In this document: positions 58,531-64,000 of the stretch, in pieces | Layout of the letters: each line of letters opens with the position of its first letter | How positions within the stretch are numbered: position 1 is the stretch's first letter | DNA from: Mesodorylaimus sp. YZB2_4 | Lineage: Eukaryota > Nematoda > Enoplea > Dorylaimida > Dorylaimidae | Direction of reading: 5' to 3' | Length of the DNA: 64,000 nucleotides | Assembly: GCA_030248295.1 (NCBI GenBank) | Contig: JASANH010001533.1 | Location: 174,206-238,205 of the forward strand | Notes under the pieces: generated by a model | The model's input: the letters and a program-made list of their open reading frames with translations, nothing else | Told to the model about the DNA's origin: nothing | The model's database searches: none | Position numbers and translations under genes: made by a program

Positions 58531-61500
58531 AAAGCATTAGCAAATAAGGACGCGGTCCTGATCATTTCTCTGATGCAGAGACTGATCAGTAATGCAGACA
58601 CCCCTCGTATAAAATGTAAAGAGCGCTAAATCATGGGTATTTGAGGTTAAATTGACTACTAAATTCTAGTTGTCATTATGGCGCGGTTACGAATCCAACC
58701 CGCTATGGGTATTTGAGCAACACTTTGTCCTGGTAAACCATTTCATGTGTGATGTGTCCCCTCTTTCTTCGAGCACTCATAAGCGTTTGGCGATAAGGTT
58801 AAGCATTGAGATGATGTAGTATTATACTGAACCTAAAAAATATGTCTGTCTGGCAGGGCAGGATGCTGGGCTGTCTAATATTGCTTGAGTTCCACAATTT
58901 CGGCTGCGTACATACTTTATTTCGCAGTCAATACATAAGCGTGTTCTTGAATTTTTTGCGTCTGGTGCTCCAAATTTTGAGGGTTGCATATTTCAAATAT
59001 GTACCGTAATGTTCATGTAATAGTCTAATTATATAATAGGCGAAAAAGGTTGTCATTGTCAAAGATAAGCGAAAGTGCGAAGCAGACTTCAACCCGCAGG
59101 AAGGAAACGAGCCACCTATCTTTAATTCGTAGTCGAAAGGAGCTTTTGTGACAACCAGCTGGGGAGGAATTCTACCACATTGTTACATGCGCAGATGTAC
59201 TATATATACTGTATATATGTACAGGCAGGACAGGTGTATGTACACATACTATATATGTACAGATGTATGGTACGTGGTGTGGCAGTATAGCTACTCCGAA
59301 TTCAGCGACCTCCTTGATTTGGCCCATGCCCTGTAAAGTACGGCGTGGTCTGAGGCAAAATAATGCCAAAGAAGTACAGTGGAGTAGAGTGAAACAATGC
59401 TAGAAAAAACATTTATTTATTAGTTTTTTTCTGGGCTTATGCAGTGAAAGTGAAATCATTGGTTCTCTTTGCAGACCGCCAAGACTGATGAAAGGACTCA
59501 AGCCACCCTGCCTGGTGAGAAGTGGCCAGCTCCCTAAACCAGGATTTTGGGTGCAGATGAGAATATGCATAATAAGAATATGATGAAAAAGAGCAAGATC
59601 AAGCATTCCATTTTGCTCATTGAGAAATGGCTTACTCAGATTGAAATCAAGAAATTATATAAAACACTAGATTGGCGATCTGTAATGTGGGTTCGATTCC
59701 CACTCGAGACTCACGTTTTTAATTCTGTTTTTACAGCGTTGAAAGAAACTACTGCCCCTGATTGAGATGCTGCTTACAGTGCATGTCGACAAATCGGAAA
59801 CGGGGATGACGATAGTTCTTTCTCAAGGTAAGCACTATGTTGGTTTTGACTTGAGTATTTACTGTGCTGCGCCACGCCATCGACAACGGAACTGTTCGCC
59901 AGCGTAGACATCTTAGGACCGGGTGCATTCGATCACTAGGCTGGCTAGTTGTATCATTGCACAGAGCAGTTGCAGGCCCTCAGAGGCACAGTACACGCCC
60001 AAGGGTTTGTTGACGAATTGGGGTCTTAGTGATCGATACTCTGTTTTATCAAGCTACAGACTCGGGTTTTGACAAGAGAAAAGCACATATTCTTTTTCTG
60101 ACGTGTTGTGCCGCTTGCTTTGGGGGGTCAGGCGCTAGGGGACCACTGAGGTTGAGAAAACAGTAAAATTTTTTTCCCCGCCTCGCAAAACCACGTAAAG
60201 CTTCAGTGGGGAGGCAGGGCTCGGTCAGAGCCGCGGCCCGCTCGACGCACGGCTCGCTGTGATCGGTCTCGTTTGCCGATCTTATTCGGAGGCCGGGCGC
60301 GGAGCCTGCTCCTCGGTTGCAGGGTGACGATTTCGAATACGGGGAATTCGGCGGGAAAGGAAGTTTTCAGGCCGCCCCTCCAAACAACAGCTCCAGTCAA
60401 GTAGCACCCCAATTCTCCTGAAATGATCTATCGGTGTACTTTGAGGGTGAGGGAGGTGAGAGACTGGGTCATCACGCTCCAGGTGGAAGTAGCACCACGC
60501 TCAGTACCCGCCGCCAGGTTCGGACACCGAGGTGACACCACGCCGTTCGAAGCCCCCTGCTCGACGCGAAGGTGAGTGATGCCTCGACCATTCCGTTTCG
60601 CAGCTGACACCCGGCCTTCCGTCTCCAAGAATGTTCTTCCGCCTAGAAGTAGCGAGCGCGACGTAACGCTTTTTCCTTTTGTAGCCCTAAACTAGAGGGG
60701 CATTTCCTGGACAGCTGGGTGAACCCCGATGCACTATCTTAACAGTGTGGGGGCTGGCATGGCAATCGACTCTGCACTCTGCACTCTGGCGCGGAGCCGG
60801 AAGCCCTTACCGTCAGAGTGCTCTCAACACCAACCAGAAGCTCTAGGATTTTACCATGGTGCGAAAGCCACTGGTCACTCCCTCCAGTGGACCCCAGATA
60901 AACTGCAGTAAAATTTCCTGAATCCTATTTACTTGAAGTAAAGCCATGCATCCTATTCCTCTTGCCTACCTGGTCAGTGTTTCCAGTGTGCTCGTGTAAA
61001 TCATTCCTCCCACGTCGATGTGCACGGGTGCTATCCGTTGGCTAGCTGGAGCTGGTCGAGGAATTCCACTCGAACAGACTCATTTGGCTGCTTGGCCGAA
61101 CCATTCGTCGAAAGAGGTCCTCTGCTGCTGGGGAAACGATTAAAAAAGATCGAGTGCTGACTGTGAAATTCAGCGGCCGAAGTGCCCGAGTACATGTTGC
61201 CGTAGAATCAGTGAGCTCAGAGATCGGGGTCGACCATGCAGCCTCGCCTTTGGATAGAAGCGAGACAGAGGTCGAATTGGAGCGTTTGGATGGGGAGTAG
61301 AATGAGAAGGACTGGCGGATCGCTTTTTGGAAATGATGGCCTCGATTTTACTCATTTCTACTTGATTAGTGCAGTGTATTAGAGAGCCAATGCACGCGAC
61401 GAGCCGAGCGGCAAGGCTCGTTGTCTGAGGACAAGAAAATATGGAAAGGACGAAAGAGTCGAAGGGCCTTCTGGTAAGCTCGTTGCCCCTGCGGCTACGA

Positions 61501-62770
61501 CGGAGGCGAAGAGGTGATAGAAATATACTTTACTATAATGGCAACGAAGAGTCTCCTCAGGCGCGATTCGCCGACGTCTTTTCAAACGAATGTCGGCCGA
61601 GGTATGAAAGTGGATGAGTGGCTGCAGGGCACGCCTCAGGCCATGACTGGTATTACTAAAGCCAGTCGTAGCCTGCCTTCTTCGTCGTCTCGTCGGATAT
61701 GGAAAGGCGTGGGTTAGAGCCAAAATGAAGAAAAGCGAGGCGGCAAAAAGAAAATGGGCCAAAGAAGAGCGGAGACGAGAAGCGTGCCTTCGAGCCAATT
61801 TCGGCTCGTAAATATGGCTGACAGGCGGCGGATGGCAAAATGCCCTCTGGATAGGCCGGTATATTTAATTTTGGCCTTGCCGCTCGCAAACCGAATCACT
61901 TGTATTTGAACCGAGCATACAAGCTGCCCCCTGGTCACCCCCTCTGCAACCAGCCTTGCTTTGTGCAAAATAAAAAAGAATAGAGGCCCCACACACCAGC
62001 ATCAGGCACCCCTAGTACGAAGAGCCTGGGACACGATTAGCGAATGGCTCGAAGGGCCTTGTAACAGCAAGAGCACGGTTCATCTTTTCCTAATTTTTGT
62101 TTCTAATTCTGTGATGTTTAGTGGCTCATGAAAGCAATGGGCAAAATGCAGGAGGCTCCATAAATCGGGTGAGAATTGGCTGATTGAGCTGGAACATCTG
62201 CTTCCATCATGGCTGGCCTTCGGGTCATTGGCTTGGTTTATGCAACGAAGTAAAACCATGTTATTACGATTTTATGAAATTTTAGTTCTGACAATAAGTA
62301 ATGACAAAACCAAAGTATCCTTTACGAGCACCGCAATGCGCGACGATGTCTCAGCGGTCCTAGACCTTACCCACAGACAAATCCGCACCGCAGACAAACC
62401 AAGTGCCTGCCCTGGATTCTTCCAGTATGACCAAAGGGAGCGACGACAGCAGAGGCCCCTTAAATTGAAGTCCCTGGCTGGCACCTGGCGTAACAGGTCT
62501 ACCATGTGGGTTGAGAAACACGAAGGGTGGCTTCCCTGGAGGGAGAGCGCTAATCCCACCCAGCGTTCTGTTCTTATACTGCCCTGGCTCCTCTCTACTG
62601 AGTTGACTGCCCTAGCCACAACTCCCCAGAATTCCAGGCGCCCTGACAAAAGTCACAACACATTGTACGCTGATGAAATGAAACTGATTATAAGACTTGA
62701 TTTGTTGCTGCTGCTGCTGTTGCTGATCTGCTCACTTGGGATATGTTTTGCGCTATCTTCAGTGAGCCGT
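58531..62770. other. Repeat-rich intergenic region, no supported gene
   Basis: Holds a tRNA-like relic near 59640-59725 and a TATATAC-rich microsatellite at about 59202-59265. Short frames such as 61538-61717 (59 codons, MATKSLLRRDSPTSFQ) are open but unrecognised, and I do not call them. Confidence 0.4.
59640..59725 (+). repeat. tRNA-like SINE relic
   Basis: A strong B-box (GTGGGTTCGATTCCCACTC, forming a good T arm) is preceded by a weak A-box-like region about 40 bp upstream. The acceptor stem is not closed. Confidence 0.45.
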
Positions 62771-62793
62771 CAGGAGCAAGGCCCCAACGAGGT

Positions 62794-62871
62794 TAACCTG
62801 TTTTCTTTGAGAATATACACGCCCTCCTCGTTACCGCATCGGCCGTGTGTACATTCCCAAAGAAAACAGAT
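62794..62871 (-). repeat. Short palindromic dispersed repeat, copy 2
   Basis: Arms TGTTTTCTTTGAGAATATAC (62799-62818) and GTACATTCCCAAAGAAAACA (62850-62869) pair as an imperfect hairpin. The whole unit is an inverted copy of 55934-56011. A CTG/TTG microsatellite lies just upstream at about 62703-62728. Confidence 0.75.
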
Positions 62872-63275
62872 AGTAAAACCAGCCAAGTTCAGTATAGGAC
62901 TGAAAGAAAAGACAGCAATGCATGTGCAGAAGCACCAGTAAACAGAGGAATGAGTGAGCAAAATAGGACAGCATTGCGGTAACAGAAAAAACATGGCTGC
63001 CCCGGCGAGGCAACGCATATGTAGCCGCTAGTTATTTTCAAATGAATCCTTTTCCCTCCAGGTAAGTGTACCTGAGCATCAGGTGCTGCAGTCAAAGATT
63101 TTTTGCCGCCATGTGTTTCAGCGCAGAGCATGTTGTCTGCTATTACGCGAATGGCTTTGTTTAGATAATTTGAGAAATTTAAATTTCTGGTTCATCAGTC
63201 AGAATTACTTTGCTAGTTGGCTTCGTGAGGTTTTGTATTTTTTGACTTACACATTGGCCTTTTTCACCCGCGATA
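62872..63275. other. Upstream region of the RFC gene
   Basis: Nothing recognised apart from the expected promoter position. Confidence 0.4.
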
Positions 63276-64000
63276 ATGGCGCGAAATCATATTCCTGATA
63301 ATCTGCCTTGGTAAGCACTTGCTTTTTTTGAAAAATTTAAGTGTGTAGCCATGACTGTTATTTCAGGGTTGAGAAATATAGACCCGCTGTATTGGGTGAT
63401 TTAATTTCGCATAAGGATATCATTTCGACCAGTAAGTTTTGAAGAAACTTTGCTTTTTCGCAGGGACGAGTTGCCTTTTTTAGTTAGCAAGTTCGTCAAT
63501 GAAGGCCGCTTACCTCATTTATTATTCTATGGACCTCCGGGCACGGGCAAGACCAGCACCATTTTGGCTTGTGCTCGGCAATTATATACTGCACCGGAAT
63601 TTGCATCCATGGTTTTGGAGGTGAGTAGTCCACGAGAAGAGATCGCGAAAGTACTTTACATAGTGGCTCGCTGGTGTACTTCCTGTCCGCCCATCACCTA
63701 ACTCGGTGGTCCCTAGAGTATACAGTACTCTAATCCATAGAAGTCTTATCGGGTCCTTCTTCATGAGTGGAGGTATTTCCGCATAAAATGTTCCAGTCAG
63801 ACCCTATTCCAAGTCAAACGAGCTCAGAAAGAACTTGAGACCGGTTTCTGTTTGACGTTTCTTCCTTAGTTAAATGCCTCCGACGATCGTGGCATCCATC
63901 GATGTCCGGCAGCAAATCTCCAACTTCGCCAGTACAAAAAACTATCTTCAGTCCAGTATGTGAGAGAGTGCGTTAAAAAAAGTGTCAAATTGATCATACT
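63276..64000 (+). CDS. RFC5: Replication factor C small subunit, RFC5-like (cut by the window end; frame breaks)
   Basis: RFC loads the PCNA clamp at primer ends using ATP. Exons: 63276-63310 (starts MARNHIPDNLPW), 63367-63431 (WVEKYRPAVLGDLISHKDII), 63464-63620 (GRLPHLLFYGPPGTGKTS, the Walker A motif, then ILACARQLY) and 63870-63955 (LNASDDRGI, the RFC signature). The wording is closest to RFC5 (RFC36). Two points do not close: the exon 2 to 3 junction is one nucleotide out of phase, and exon 4 has a 4-bp tandem duplication (CATC twice, 63893-63900) that shifts the frame just after DDRGI; without it the frame continues as a normal RFC sequence. It is either a young pseudogene, a sequencing or assembly error, or real splicing that I have not understood. 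The rest of the gene lies beyond the window. Confidence 0.85.

Noticed and set aside
62228-62941. 237-codon plus-strand frame with a Leu-rich stretch
   Set aside because: The Leu run comes from a CTG/TTG microsatellite and the end lies in a palindromic dispersed repeat; no domain elsewhere.
1-64000. CRISPR array, prokaryotic operon or phage island
   Set aside because: The tandem repeats found (51.45-51.59 kb) have no unique spacers, and the intron-rich genes show this to be animal nuclear DNA.

Overview
This is nuclear DNA from an invertebrate animal. The genes are split by many short introns (mostly 45-250 bp, GT-AG, with T-rich acceptors ending TTTTAG or TTTCAG), gene density is high, and animal-only families are present: syndecan, a PKA inhibitor, a collybistin/ASEF-type RhoGEF, a UDP-glycosyltransferase with a membrane anchor, and TAF4. 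I cannot name the phylum with confidence. A Vasa-like protein carrying CCHC knuckles and the tight gene packing would suit several protostome groups. GC content looks moderate, and long poly(C)/poly(G) runs are scattered through the non-coding DNA.

Layout. 0-9.9 kb is gene-poor: a broken non-LTR reverse transcriptase (about 3.05-4.6 kb, minus), a tRNA-like repeat and one small membrane-protein gene (8.0-8.7 kb, minus). 9.9-13.9 kb holds a ten-exon RhoGEF (minus). 14.9-15.5 kb holds two tRNA-derived SINE-like elements. 15.9-20.2 kb holds a 20-exon gene (minus) for six CCHC zinc knuckles joined to a decayed Vasa/GLH-type second helicase lobe. 20.7-21.5 kb holds a small type I/III membrane protein (plus). 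22.1-24.9 kb is a UGT (plus). 25.2-27.3 kb is SIL1 (plus, ending in KDEL). 28.2-29.6 kb is a PKA inhibitor (plus). 29.8-38.0 kb holds three minus-strand housekeeping genes, read IWS1, RPLP0, TAF4 from low to high coordinate. 39.4-42.1 kb is syndecan (plus). 43.97-47.8 kb and 54.5-58.5 kb are tandem paralogues of CTP:phosphocholine cytidylyltransferase (CCT), separated by a defective MULE DNA transposon (51.4-53.05 kb) and another small membrane protein (53.66-54.07 kb, minus). 58.5-63.3 kb is repeat-rich and without a recognised gene. The start of a replication factor C small subunit (RFC5-like) lies at 63.3 kb and runs off the edge.

The genes do not form one pathway. Pairs of note: SIL1 has two perfect XBP1/ATF6-type UPR elements just upstream, which suits an ER chaperone cofactor. 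The PKA inhibitor gene has a perfect palindromic CRE upstream, which would suit feedback on cAMP signalling. Exon coordinates were derived by hand from splice-site consensus, reading-frame phase and similarity to known families; for most genes all phases close exactly. The most unusual items are the helicase-dead CCHC protein, an IWS1 with five TQxF motifs, the mosaic CCT duplication and several inverted-repeat elements.
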